A stretch of 44,201 bases of DNA, taken from positions 1 to 44,201 of the forward strand of contig WRLP01000023.1 in NCBI GenBank assembly GCA_009777535.1, read 5' to 3'. Of this stretch, positions 7,335-15,893 are shown one piece after another. Both the position numbers and the translations under genes were made by a program. Each line of letters begins with the position of its first letter. Positions within the stretch are counted from its first letter, which is position 1. The DNA is from Treponema sp. GTDB taxonomy: Bacteria; Spirochaetota; Spirochaetia; Treponematales; Breznakiellaceae. The notes under the pieces were generated by a model. It saw nothing but the letters and a program-made list of their open reading frames with translations. It had not been told where the DNA came from and did no database searches.

Positions 7335-8338
7335 AATTTTTCCGTATACTCCGGTATTTCTGTCATTGGCGGGCGTTCTTCATTGGAAATTTCTGTTTTA
7401 ATTACACGGTGCTCGCTGTCCTGCCGCGCCGCGGGCTGGGAGTCCTGTCTGGATTTTGTTTCCAGTGCGATATGGCCGGTGCCCAGTTCGCTTTTTAGTT
7501 CCAGTGCTCCGTATTTTTCAGCGCGTGAAAAAAAAGTTTCCAGAATACCGTAGGCCATTTTACTCAGGGCGGCAGTGCTTTGGTTGCGGTGTATCCGCAT
7601 ATCCAAATCAACCTGAGCTATGGCACCGCATCCGGCATGGCGACAGATGTCGACCAGGTGCCCCAGTTCTACCCCGTAGCCGGTAGAGAAGGGCAGCTGC
7701 TCCAGAAGCGCGCGGCGGCCGGAATACTCGCCTGAAAGGGGCTGAATTAAAAAGGAAAGCTCCGGAAAAAAAAGCGAGAATAACGGGCGCACCAGAATTT
7801 CTGTAACCCTGCCGCCGCCTGACTGGGTGATGCCTCCGGCAGACGAGTGCAGCGGCCTTTCATAAAACGCTTTAACATAAGAAATGCTGTCGTCTTCGAG
7901 CAGGGGGCCGACAAGACCGTATACAAACTTTGGCGCGATATTTGATATATCGGCGTCTACCCACACGATTATATCTCCTTCCAGGGCATACAGGCTTTTC
8001 CATAAATTTTCACCCTTGCCCATGTTGGTGCCGTATTTGGGGAGAATATTCTTGGAAACGATGACCCTTGCGCCAAAACGTTCGGCTAAATTCCTGGTCT
8101 TGTCCTTTGAAGATGAATCTATCACCGCGATTTCGTCTAACAGGGGGTATCGATCCATGAGCTCCGTACGGATTACAAGTATTTCCTTGCCGATGGTCAG
8201 CTCTTCGTTAAGGGTTGGAAAGGCGAGGGAAATTTTCAGGCCCTTTTCCTTTTTCAGCGAAACAAGCCTTTCGATATCTTCGAAACGGGAATGGTGCCAT
8301 GTTCTCTTTAGAATCGAATCATCAATTTCAACTGCCAT
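7316..8338 (-). CDS. gpgS: Glucosyl-3-phosphoglycerate synthase (GT81)
   Basis: It transfers glucose from an NDP-glucose to 3-phosphoglycerate, the first step to glucosylglycerate, a compatible solute and a precursor of some glycans. Identification rests on family blocks: FPTLNEELTIG, the VDADIS metal-binding DxD, FYERPL, GGGRVTEILVRPL, QPLSGEYSGRR and FSTGYGVELG, closely matching mycobacterial GpgS. The ATG at 8338 is preferred over a TTG at 8359. The 340-residue protein carries a charged tail ending ERPPMTEIPEYTEKF, and its last codons and stop lie in the antisense of the tRNA-Val T arm. It overlaps the preceding M20-like gene by 11 bases, so it is translationally coupled. No recognisable phosphatase partner (GpgP) is in the window. 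Confidence 0.88.
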   Translation of the reverse strand: MAVEIDDSILKRTWHHSRFEDIERLVSLKKEKGLKISLAFPTLNEELTIGKEILVIRTELMDRYPLLDEIAVIDSSSKDKTRNLAERFGARVIVSKNILPKYGTNMGKGENLWKSLYALEGDIIVWVDADISNIAPKFVYGLVGPLLEDDSISYVKAFYERPLHSSAGGITQSGGGRVTEILVRPLFSLFFPELSFLIQPLSGEYSGRRALLEQLPFSTGYGVELGHLVDICRHAGCGAIAQVDLDMRIHRNQSTAALSKMAYGILETFFSRAEKYGALELKSELGTGHIALETKSRQDSQPAARQDSEHRVIKTEISNEERPPMTEIPEYTEKFGRYKT

Positions 8339-9518
8339 AATGTGTTCCCGTTTCGACAATGAAGCGCTGCAATATCAGTGCGCCCTTCTCGACAGAATCG
8401 ATGTTAATCTCGTCCCTTTCACTTCCCTCACGGCCAAGCGCTATTCCCATCGACAGGGCGGGTATGTCCTCTCCAGAAAAAAACGCCGCCGGGTCGGCTC
8501 CGTTTTCTTCGAGAATTTTAAGGCGCTGCTCTTTGCATAGTTTTTTAAGGATTTCAAAGAGCTTCCTGCTTTTTTCCGGCTTGCCGGGCGGAATGTAGGA
8601 AAGCAGCCTTGTCTCTGTTTTTAGTTTTGCCTTCTCGCTTATTTTTTCTGCCGTTGCCTTTACGGCGTTCATGGCCAATTCAAGCTGAGGCGCTTCACTC
8701 GATTCAATTTCAAGTTCAAGAATGCCTTCCCTCGGCGTCAGGCCGTAGACTGTCAATGCCTCCAGGCGACGGATAAACATTATTGTTTTCCCCTCGGTAT
8801 CCCATGCAATGCCCAGAAGTGTACGGGCGGTATCGATAAGGGTTTCCGTTACCTTGTTAGAATTATTGTCAGCGGATAGTTTTTCTTCATTCCCGGTTAC
8901 CGTGATTCTCAGGCGGTAGGAGCCCACCGACTGTATGATCCGATCCAGCGAAAGCCCCCTGACGCCGATGGCTGCACAGGGGCGATCCTTGGGGTGGTTT
9001 AGAATTGAGTCGAAGTTAAGGTTTGGATCATCAGGAGACCCAGCGTTAAAGAGCAGCAGGAGATCCCTTTTCATATTCTGTTCGAGCGTATTGTAAAAAT
9101 TTTCTGCGACCAGTAACAGGGCGGCGCATCCCAGGCTGTCCGAAAGGCCCGCGCCGGCTGCATTTTCCGCATCCAGCCTGGCCAGGGATTCCGACGGATG
9201 CCAGCGTTTTGTTCCCATATCCGTGAACAACAGTACAGGCGCTTCATCACCTGCTTTTTCCGCGTGGAGCCTGACCAAAATACTGCCGGAACCATTTACG
9301 ACAGGAGTTAAGCCGAAACTTTTTAGCCGCTCCAGCACAAATGCCGCCCGCGGCTGTTCGCCCGGCGCGGGGGAGGGAAGCTCGGCAAGCCTGATGGCGT
9401 CTACCAGCAGCCGATCGGTAACGGGAGACGTCTTGGCAGAGGGTTTTACGGCTCTAACCACTCTGCCAAATAACGCGCCGATGGTTTTTGAAAAAATATT
9501 TTTAAGTGAAAAACTCAT
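8328..9518 (-). CDS. M20/M42-like peptidase homologue lacking metal ligands
   Basis: The fold-level signature of zinc exopeptidases is visible: an N-terminal block LLVDAIRLAELPSPAPGE, a GLSDSLGCAALLLVAE helix where the second metal site would be, an inserted dimerisation-like region in the middle, and a C-terminal INIDSVEKGALILQRFI. The metal-binding residues look lost: the usual HxD block reads LLFTDMGTKRW, and the usual EE pair reads NAGSPDD. No His is seen at the usual C-terminal site (GREGSERDE). It is therefore unlikely to be an active peptidase and could be a structural or regulatory pseudoenzyme. It lies 21 bases after pckA and overlaps gpgS, so all three should be co-expressed. The first 30 residues are basic and amphipathic, without a clear signal peptide. 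Confidence 0.65.
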   Translation of the reverse strand: MSFSLKNIFSKTIGALFGRVVRAVKPSAKTSPVTDRLLVDAIRLAELPSPAPGEQPRAAFVLERLKSFGLTPVVNGSGSILVRLHAEKAGDEAPVLLFTDMGTKRWHPSESLARLDAENAAGAGLSDSLGCAALLLVAENFYNTLEQNMKRDLLLLFNAGSPDDPNLNFDSILNHPKDRPCAAIGVRGLSLDRIIQSVGSYRLRITVTGNEEKLSADNNSNKVTETLIDTARTLLGIAWDTEGKTIMFIRRLEALTVYGLTPREGILELEIESSEAPQLELAMNAVKATAEKISEKAKLKTETRLLSYIPPGKPEKSRKLFEILKKLCKEQRLKILEENGADPAAFFSGEDIPALSMGIALGREGSERDEINIDSVEKGALILQRFIVETGTHYGS

Positions 9519-9539
9519 CTTAAAAATTTGAGCGCTGCT

Positions 9540-11384
9540 CTAGCCGTTCAGACGCTTCTCGATAGCATCAAGTTCATCGTATAACACTTTGGGAAGCCTG
9601 TCGCCGTACTGGGGATAATAATCCTTGCGTACATCGGCGATTTCTTTTTTCCAGCCGTCGATGTCAACCGAGCACAGTTCATTCATTGTTTCGGCGCTTA
9701 CCCCCTGCGGCGGCTCTATCGCCCCTGGCTTGGGCAGATTGCCGATCGCTGTTTGAACGCAATTGTCTTTGCCGTCGCACCGGTCGAATATCCATGCAAG
9801 CACGCGGGAATTTTCACTGTATCCCGGCCACATGAATTTACCGTCCTTGTTTTTCCTGAACCAGTTGATAAAGAAAATTTTTGGCAGTTCGCCGCCGCGT
9901 CCTTCGGCCTCGGATTTTTGCCCCAGCTTGATCCAGTGATTAAAGTAGTCGCCCATGTTATAGCCGCAGAAGGGAAGCATCGCAAACGGGTCGCGGCGGA
10001 CTGTTCCGGCAGCAAGGTCAAGAGCCGCGGCGGTTATTTCCGAGCCGGTAATGGAGCCCATGAATACACCGTGTACCCAGCTCTTCGACTGATTCACAAG
10101 GGGAATCGTGGCAGCCCGCCGGCCGCCAAACAGGAATGCGCTGATGGGTACGCCCTTTGGGTCTTCCCATTCCGGCGCGATTACAGGACACTGCCTGGCC
10201 GGGGCTGTAAAGCGGGCGTTGGCATGGGCGATCGGCTCATCGGCCGGCTTTTTATCAGTCTTGGGTGCGGGCCTCTTGTTGCCCTTCCAGTCGATGATTG
10301 TTTCGCCTGGCGCGCCATAACCGATCTCTTCCCACCAGATATCATTGTCTTCGGTAAGGCCGCAGTTGGTGAAGATTGTATTTTTTTTGATTGATTCCAT
10401 TGCATTGAAATTGGACTGAGTGCTGGTTCCCGGGGCAACGCCGAAGAAGCCTGCTTCGGGGTTAATGGCGTACAGCCGCCCGTCCTTGCCGAATTTCATC
10501 CAGGCAATGTCATCGCCGATGGTCTCGACCTTCCAGCCCGGCAGGGTGGGGACGAGCATGGCTAGGTTGGTCTTGCCGCAGGCTGAGGGCAGGGCGCCGG
10601 TTATGTATTTTACCTTTCCTTCGGGATTGGTTATTTTCAGTATCAGCATGTGCTCGGCAAGCCAGCCTTCGTCACGGGCCAGTACCGAGGCGATGCGGAG
10701 CGCAAGGCACTTTTTGCCCAGCAGAGCATTCCCGCCGTAGCCTGAGCCATAGGACCATATCTCATAGGTGTCAGGGAAATGGCTGATATATTTCTTTTGA
10801 ACGTCTGGCTCACACGGCCATTTGCCGTTGTCGCTCTCGCCCTTTGCAAGCGGCTTGGCGATAGAATGAATACAGGGGACAAAGAAGCCGTCGGCACCAA
10901 GCACCTTCAATACTTCCTTCCCTACTCTGGTCATAATATGCATATTTACTACAACATAGGGGGAATCGGTAATTTCCATTCCGATCTTGGCAATATCAGA
11001 ACCTACAGGCCCCATAGAGAAAGGAATTACATACATGGTTCTTCCCTTCATGCAGCCCCTGTACAGCTCGGTCATGGTTTTTTTCAGTTCTACAGGGTCT
11101 GTCCAGTTATTGTTGGGGCCGGCTTCGATTTTTTCCTTGCTGGCAATAAAGGTGCGGCTTTCCGCGCGCGCCACATCCGAAGGATCGGAGCGGAACAGAT
11201 AACAGCCTGGCTTTTTTTCCGGATTCAGGGGCGTGCCAAGCCCTCCGTCAACAAGGATTTTTATCATCCGGTCGTATTCTTCCCTGGTACCGTCGCAAAT
11301 TTCCACAGAATCGGGCTGCATCAGGGCTGCCCATTCCTCTGTCCATTTTTTTAATCCTGCGTGTTTTAATTCATTTATGTTCAT
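9540..11384 (-). CDS. pckG: GTP-dependent phosphoenolpyruvate carboxykinase
   Basis: It interconverts oxaloacetate plus GTP with phosphoenolpyruvate, CO2 and GDP, at the junction of fermentation and gluconeogenesis. The 614-residue length and motifs fit the GTP class: a P-loop GALPSACGKTNLAM with the reactive-loop cysteine, GDDIAWM, and the C-terminal DGKFMWPGYSENSRVLAWI. The start is the ATG at 11384, eight bases after AAGGAG; an in-frame ATG at 11411 would overlap the promoter. Unlike most first genes here, it has a short leader with a strong ribosome binding site. It heads the pck, M20-like, gpgS operon, which fits supply of PEP and 3-phosphoglycerate for glucosylglycerate. Confidence 0.95.
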   Translation of the reverse strand: MNINELKHAGLKKWTEEWAALMQPDSVEICDGTREEYDRMIKILVDGGLGTPLNPEKKPGCYLFRSDPSDVARAESRTFIASKEKIEAGPNNNWTDPVELKKTMTELYRGCMKGRTMYVIPFSMGPVGSDIAKIGMEITDSPYVVVNMHIMTRVGKEVLKVLGADGFFVPCIHSIAKPLAKGESDNGKWPCEPDVQKKYISHFPDTYEIWSYGSGYGGNALLGKKCLALRIASVLARDEGWLAEHMLILKITNPEGKVKYITGALPSACGKTNLAMLVPTLPGWKVETIGDDIAWMKFGKDGRLYAINPEAGFFGVAPGTSTQSNFNAMESIKKNTIFTNCGLTEDNDIWWEEIGYGAPGETIIDWKGNKRPAPKTDKKPADEPIAHANARFTAPARQCPVIAPEWEDPKGVPISAFLFGGRRAATIPLVNQSKSWVHGVFMGSITGSEITAAALDLAAGTVRRDPFAMLPFCGYNMGDYFNHWIKLGQKSEAEGRGGELPKIFFINWFRKNKDGKFMWPGYSENSRVLAWIFDRCDGKDNCVQTAIGNLPKPGAIEPPQGVSAETMNELCSVDIDGWKKEIADVRKDYYPQYGDRLPKVLYDELDAIEKRLNG

Positions 11385-11400
11385 AACTGCTCCTTTATAC

Positions 11401-11429
11401 ATTTTAGGCAATATTTATTAAGTACACAA
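11401..11429 (-). promoter_or_regulatory. Promoter of the pckG operon
   Basis: On the minus strand, TTGTGT (11424-11429), a 17-bp spacer and TAAAAT (11401-11406) form a good promoter. Transcription would start near 11394, leaving a leader of roughly ten bases that contains AAGGAG. The -35 box lies four bases from the edge of repeat element B. Confidence 0.55.
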
Positions 11430-11433
11430 GGCT

Positions 11434-11843
11434 GCTTTTCCACGGCTATGGCAGCGGCAGAAAGATGCCTAAAACTATAAAATAGAGCGGTACGCACAAG
11501 CCCCACCGGAGGCTGACGGTCTGATAGACATCTTTTTTTAAGCAAAACTAGATTAACAAACATCGAGATTCATTATTGTGTAAATCGCTTTTTTATAACC
11601 ACGCCGATGCCTCCGGTGGAGCTTTGCATACCGCTTACATTGAATTTTTTGGGCATCTTTCTGTAATAGCCACAGCAGTGAAACGCCTGCGAAGGGGGGA
11701 GCCCCTGACACCCCGTGTTACATTTTCTGATTGACGAACGGAGTGAGGTCGCGGTCGTGCTTGCACGGACATGACCGAGCGAGTGAGGAGACGAAGGGTG
11801 TATACCCTTTATGCATTTTGGCATTCCCATAGCAGTGGAGCGC
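11434..11843. repeat. Palindromic repeat element B
   Basis: The first palindrome runs from 11434 to 11686. The left arm GCTTTTCCACGGCTATGG...AGAAAGATGCC (11459-11469) is mirrored by GGCATCTTTCT (11652-11662) and a terminus like GCAGTGGAACGC. The inner arm 11498-11513 pairs with 11609-11624 at 15 of 16 positions and encloses a 95-nt core (11514-11608) matching copy A. Both arms carry B-specific sequence (AAGATGCC, CACCGGAGGC), unlike A and C. A second segment to 11843 has repeated GAGTGAGG words and another right-end module. No coding content is seen. It lies between the divergent pckG and 11885 genes. Confidence 0.7.
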
Positions 11844-11872
11844 ATGCGCTAGCAATAATATTGAAAAAAAAC

Positions 11873-11878
11873 TATCAT
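11873..11878 (+). promoter_or_regulatory. -10 box, predicted leaderless start of the 11885 gene
   Basis: TATCAT ends six bases before the ATG at 11885, with no Shine-Dalgarno sequence. The -35 region (11850-11855, TAGCAA) is a weak match just outside repeat element B. Confidence 0.45.
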
Positions 11879-11884
11879 TAAACA

Positions 11885-13033
11885 ATGGATGTCCGGAAAA
11901 AACAGATGGGTCAACTCGAAAAAAGCATGCAGGAAACCAGTTCCTCGCTGGATGCCCTGTTGGAGCGGTTTGGGGAAGATCTGTTAAGCCGGATAACGGA
12001 AAAACACGGTAGTTTTGGAGATGTTGATGAATATTTCCGGCTTAAAAAGGATATGGCCGATTCCGGCTCCGCTGTACTTGCCGCTGAAGATCTAATCCGC
12101 CGGCATCGTGAATTGGAAGAAAAAATCGAAAAAAAAGAGCAGGAGAACAGGGAACGGGCAAAGGAGTTAACCGGAATTTACCGTAAACTGGGCAGAACAC
12201 TGCTGGAAGACGGATCAAATGATTATCATGATTTTGTTGATCCGTTTCGCGAACAGGCAAATGATCTTTTAACCAAGGTGGAATCGCTGGAAGACCGTTT
12301 TGCCGCCCTGAATCAAAAAGAGGGAAACAATGTTTTTGCCTGGATTGGAAAAAGCACCCAGAGCCTGGTGCTTCGCTCCTTTCTGACCAAGGCTCAGGAA
12401 AACCTGGATCAGCTTTATCTTAACATTGGTGAAAAATTTTTCAGTCCCAACAAGGCGGCGGAATTATCCGATGACGATAGTTATTCGGTAGATAATGCTT
12501 CGCAGGTGGATACCATCAAAATTGAAGTTGTTAAAAACTGCATGCAGGCACGGGTGGTGAAAGAAGAATTGACAGAGTTGATGGAAGAAGAACATAAAAT
12601 TCTGGCAGGCTATGATGCGGAAGGAAATCCCCTTAAACAAATCCAGGTGCTGAAAAAGCACATCAGCAAAATAAAGGCAGATCTGTGCATTCTTTATATA
12701 AGGTTTGGCTCGCATGCAGTATCGTTAAATTCCGCGCCGGATCTTTCCGGGGAAGAAAAACAATTTATCGCATCATTAATCATTCCGGAAGATAATGTTG
12801 TTCTGGAAAATGCGGCGCGGTTAAGCGGGAGCATAAAAGATTATGAATTGCGGCTGGGTAAACTCAGGGCTTCGCTGGTCATTGATGAAGAAAAAGAAAA
12901 AATCGAAAAATACCGGAAATCGATAGCCGATAAAAAATTGAATATAGTAAAGATTGAAAAATCAATCTTCGACCTCGAAGAGAAAATAAAAGGCTGCGAA
13001 AAAAATATTGATGAATTGCAGAAACTATTATAA
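11885..13033 (+). CDS. Coiled-coil protein of unknown function
   Basis: I do not recognise this 382-residue protein. It has no signal peptide or membrane segment and is highly charged, with heptad-like coiled-coil stretches at about residues 60-105, 210-265 and 320-382. A less helical centre contains NNVFAWIGKSTQSLVLRSFL and an acidic patch AELSDDDSYSVDN. It lies 26 bases upstream of a topoisomerase B-subunit gene and probably shares its transcript, so a role in chromosome organisation or as a topoisomerase partner is possible, but that is inferred from position only. The start is supported by the leaderless -10 arrangement. Confidence 0.75.
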   Translation: MDVRKKQMGQLEKSMQETSSSLDALLERFGEDLLSRITEKHGSFGDVDEYFRLKKDMADSGSAVLAAEDLIRRHRELEEKIEKKEQENRERAKELTGIYRKLGRTLLEDGSNDYHDFVDPFREQANDLLTKVESLEDRFAALNQKEGNNVFAWIGKSTQSLVLRSFLTKAQENLDQLYLNIGEKFFSPNKAAELSDDDSYSVDNASQVDTIKIEVVKNCMQARVVKEELTELMEEEHKILAGYDAEGNPLKQIQVLKKHISKIKADLCILYIRFGSHAVSLNSAPDLSGEEKQFIASLIIPEDNVVLENAARLSGSIKDYELRLGKLRASLVIDEEKEKIEKYRKSIADKKLNIVKIEKSIFDLEEKIKGCEKNIDELQKLL

Positions 13034-13059
13034 ATCTGAAATTGTGAAAGAGGGGAACA

Positions 13060-14940
13060 ATGGCAGTAAAAACAAAGGCAATTAAAACAAAAAAAGCAGC
13101 GGTCAAGGGCAAAGCTGCCGGACCGGCTGCATACGATGAATCAAAAATAAAAACCCTTTCCTCCCTGGAACATATCAGGCTCAGGACTGGTATGTACATC
13201 GGGCGGCTGGGAGACGGTTCAAATCCTGATGACGGAATTTATGTTCTTCTGAAAGAGATTATCGACAACGGCATTGATGAGTTTATCATGGGGAATGGCA
13301 AATTGATCGAAATTGCAGTAAAAGACAGCGGGCCCGGAAAAGCCATGGTAAAAGTTCGTGATTTTGGCCGCGGCATCCCGCTGGGAAAACTTGTCGAGTG
13401 CGTCTCGGTGATCAATACCGGGGCGAAGTATAATGACGACGTGTTTCAGTTTTCCGTGGGATTGAACGGAGTGGGGACAAAGGCTGTAAACGCCCTATCA
13501 ATTTTTTTCAGGGTGGTTGCCATGCGCGGCGGCGAATTCGCCGAGGCGATTTTTGAGAGGGGAAAACTGAAAAGCGAGCGAAGGGGCAGGCTGAAGGACA
13601 AACAAAAAGACGGCACCTTTGTTGAGTTTGTACCAGACCCCCAAATTTTTGTCGATTACCGGTTTAACAGTGAGTTCATCGAAAAGAGGGTGAATAACTA
13701 TTCATACCTGAATGCCGGTCTTACATTATCATTTAACGGAAAACAGTTTATCTCCAAAAGAGGGCTCTACGATCTGCTTTTAGAGGAGACCGGAGATGAG
13801 TGCCTTTATAACATGGGGTACTACAAGGGCGATCATATTGAATTTGCCTTTACACATACCAACAATTACGGCGAGGAATATTTTTCATTTGTAAACGGTC
13901 AGAATACGGCAGACGGCGGCACTCATCTTTCTGCTTTCAAGGAAGGCTTTCTAAAGGGAATTCAAACATACTTTAAAAAAGATTACCGCAGTGAAGACAT
14001 ACGGGAGGGAACAACAGCAGCGATCGCCGTAAAACTGAAAAACCCCGTCTTCGAAAGCCAAACAAAAAATAAACTTGGCAATTCAGATATCCGTACATGG
14101 GTTGTCCAGGAAACGCGCAATGCCGTTGAGGACTGGCTGCATAAAAATCCTGAAGCCGGAAAAAAACTTGAGCAGAAAATTATATCCAACGAAAGCCTGC
14201 GTACCGAACTGAATGCGGTAAAAAAAGAGGCGAGGGAAGCGGCAAAAAAAGTCGCCCTTAAAATCCCCAAGTTAAAAGACTGCAAGTACCACCTGGAAGA
14301 CGGATTGCATGGCCTTGAATCGACAATATTTATAACAGAGGGGGATTCAGCTGCCGGCTCCATTGTCTCCAGCCGAGATGTGATGACCCAGGCAATATTT
14401 GCCCTTCGCGGAAAAGTGGAAAATATGTTTGGCAAAAAAAGGACGGCCATTTATAAAAACGAGGAGCTCTTTAATATGATGATGGCCCTTGGCATCGAAA
14501 ACGATGTTGAAGGACTGCGGTATGCCAAAATAGTAATTGCCACCGATGCCGATTTTGACGGTTTTCATATCCGCAACCTGCTGCTTACGTTCTTTCTTTC
14601 TTATTTTGAAGAACTTGTAACTGCCGGCAGGATTTTCATCCTGGAAACACCCCTTTTCCGGGTACGGACAAAAAAAGAAACCCTTTATTGTTACTCGGAA
14701 AAGGAGCGTGATGAAGCAGTCAGAACACTTGGGGACAAGAGCGAGGTTACCCGTTTTAAGGGTCTTGGCGAGATCAATCCCAAGGAGTTCGGGCAGTTTA
14801 TAGGGGCGGATATGCGGCTGGTGCCGGTGTCGATTAACACCCTTAAAGCCGTGCCCCAGGTACTGAATTTTTACATGGGCAAGAATACGCCGGAGCGCCG
14901 CGATTACATTATGAAGAATTTGATCGAGGACGCCGGGTAA
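13060..14940 (+). CDS. Type IIA topoisomerase B subunit (ParE/GyrB-like ATPase)
   Basis: The 626-residue protein has a GHKL ATPase domain (LKEIIDNGIDEF, GRGIPLGKL, VGLNGVGTKAVNALS), a transducer domain, and a TOPRIM domain with EGDSAAGS and DADFDGFHIRNLLLTFF, followed by RFKGLGEINPKEF. The TOPRIM motif departs from the usual DADVDGxHIRTLLLTFF, which puts it in a divergent branch rather than standard GyrB. It may be topoisomerase IV ParE, but no A subunit lies next to it. The first 28 residues are a lysine/alanine-rich tail (KTKAIKTKKAAVKGK) resembling a DNA-binding tail. GAGGGG precedes the ATG; the upstream partner is the coiled-coil gene. Confidence 0.88.
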   Translation: MAVKTKAIKTKKAAVKGKAAGPAAYDESKIKTLSSLEHIRLRTGMYIGRLGDGSNPDDGIYVLLKEIIDNGIDEFIMGNGKLIEIAVKDSGPGKAMVKVRDFGRGIPLGKLVECVSVINTGAKYNDDVFQFSVGLNGVGTKAVNALSIFFRVVAMRGGEFAEAIFERGKLKSERRGRLKDKQKDGTFVEFVPDPQIFVDYRFNSEFIEKRVNNYSYLNAGLTLSFNGKQFISKRGLYDLLLEETGDECLYNMGYYKGDHIEFAFTHTNNYGEEYFSFVNGQNTADGGTHLSAFKEGFLKGIQTYFKKDYRSEDIREGTTAAIAVKLKNPVFESQTKNKLGNSDIRTWVVQETRNAVEDWLHKNPEAGKKLEQKIISNESLRTELNAVKKEAREAAKKVALKIPKLKDCKYHLEDGLHGLESTIFITEGDSAAGSIVSSRDVMTQAIFALRGKVENMFGKKRTAIYKNEELFNMMMALGIENDVEGLRYAKIVIATDADFDGFHIRNLLLTFFLSYFEELVTAGRIFILETPLFRVRTKKETLYCYSEKERDEAVRTLGDKSEVTRFKGLGEINPKEFGQFIGADMRLVPVSINTLKAVPQVLNFYMGKNTPERRDYIMKNLIEDAG

Positions 14941-14946
14941 AACACC

Positions 14947-15876
14947 TTACAAAGACGATGCCCGGGCCTGCGCCTCTATTGTTCTAAGCTGGAGATACAG
15001 GACCTCGTTCACAGGTACGGGAATATTATGTTTCTTCGCGAGTTCCATCAGTGTAAGATTGAACATTTCCAGCTCTGTTTTTCTGCCCGCGAGTACGTCC
15101 TGGCACATGGAAGTGTAGCCGGTCGGGTTTAGGATATTTATTGTTTTTGATACGTTTTCGATATCTCCCTCGTTTAAGTCAATTCCCTCAGCATTGGCCA
15201 CGGCTGTTACCTCGCGCATGGCTTTTTCACAAAGGAGCCTGGCTTCAGGAATTCCGCCGCCGGTGTTATGGAGCGCTCCGTACGGGAGTCTGAGAACTGC
15301 TGTAACCGTATTTACTCCCGTGTTCAGCATGTATTTATACCATAGCGCGCGCTTCATGTTTTCTTCCGGCTTAAAGGCAACACCGGTGCGTGTAAAAAAA
15401 TCGGCAATGCTCTCTTCCCGTGCCCCATTGTTGCCGCTTGAGTCTCCAAAATGGATTACACCCTTTGTGGTATAGGTTACCTTTCCATCTTTAAGCTGGG
15501 GGTCGTTGCCGATTATCATGGCCAGGGGCAGCCGCTGCCGTCCAAGTCTGCGGCCAATTATTTCTTCACTGGAAATTCCGTTAAGGAGCGAAATGATAAT
15601 TGTGTCACTGTCTACAGAGGGAGTTATGTCATCGATGATTTTATCCAGGTGGTGAAATTTGCAGGCCACGATTATTAGATCGGCTTTTTCTCCGTGGGAG
15701 AAATGAAAGTCAAATTTTTGGCCGTTTATCCACAGGCCGTTTTTCTGATAACGTTCCAGGCGCTCTCCGTTTGCCAGTATTGATATGCACTCCGGTTCGG
15801 AATTGTAAATTGATTCGGCGATGGAAAGGCCGACTGCTCCCGCTCCGGCGATTAAGACAGAATTAATGCTTTTCAT
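14947..15876 (-). CDS. panE: Ketopantoate reductase (PanE/ApbA family)
   Basis: Predicted to reduce 2-dehydropantoate to pantoate with NADPH in coenzyme A synthesis. An N-terminal Rossmann loop reads IAGAGAVGLSIAES, and the family's catalytic lysine region appears as LWYKYMLNTGVNTVTAVLRLPYG, with a late TSMCQDVLAGRKTELE block. The length of 309 residues is normal. The ATG at 15876 is preferred because the longer frame to 15912 would overlap the NYN gene and add residues before the dinucleotide fold. Other 2-ketoacid reductases share this fold, so substrate specificity is not certain. It ends six bases from the convergent topoisomerase gene and is the last gene of the helicase operon. Confidence 0.85.
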   Translation of the reverse strand: MKSINSVLIAGAGAVGLSIAESIYNSEPECISILANGERLERYQKNGLWINGQKFDFHFSHGEKADLIIVACKFHHLDKIIDDITPSVDSDTIIISLLNGISSEEIIGRRLGRQRLPLAMIIGNDPQLKDGKVTYTTKGVIHFGDSSGNNGAREESIADFFTRTGVAFKPEENMKRALWYKYMLNTGVNTVTAVLRLPYGALHNTGGGIPEARLLCEKAMREVTAVANAEGIDLNEGDIENVSKTINILNPTGYTSMCQDVLAGRKTELEMFNLTLMELAKKHNIPVPVNEVLYLQLRTIEAQARASSL

Positions 15877-15893
15877 ATATGATGATCCCCGCC

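Noticed and set aside
7884-8540. Rightward 218-codon frame opposite gpgS and the M20-like gene
   Set aside because: It is a Ser-rich shadow of two genes with recognisable motifs on the other strand.
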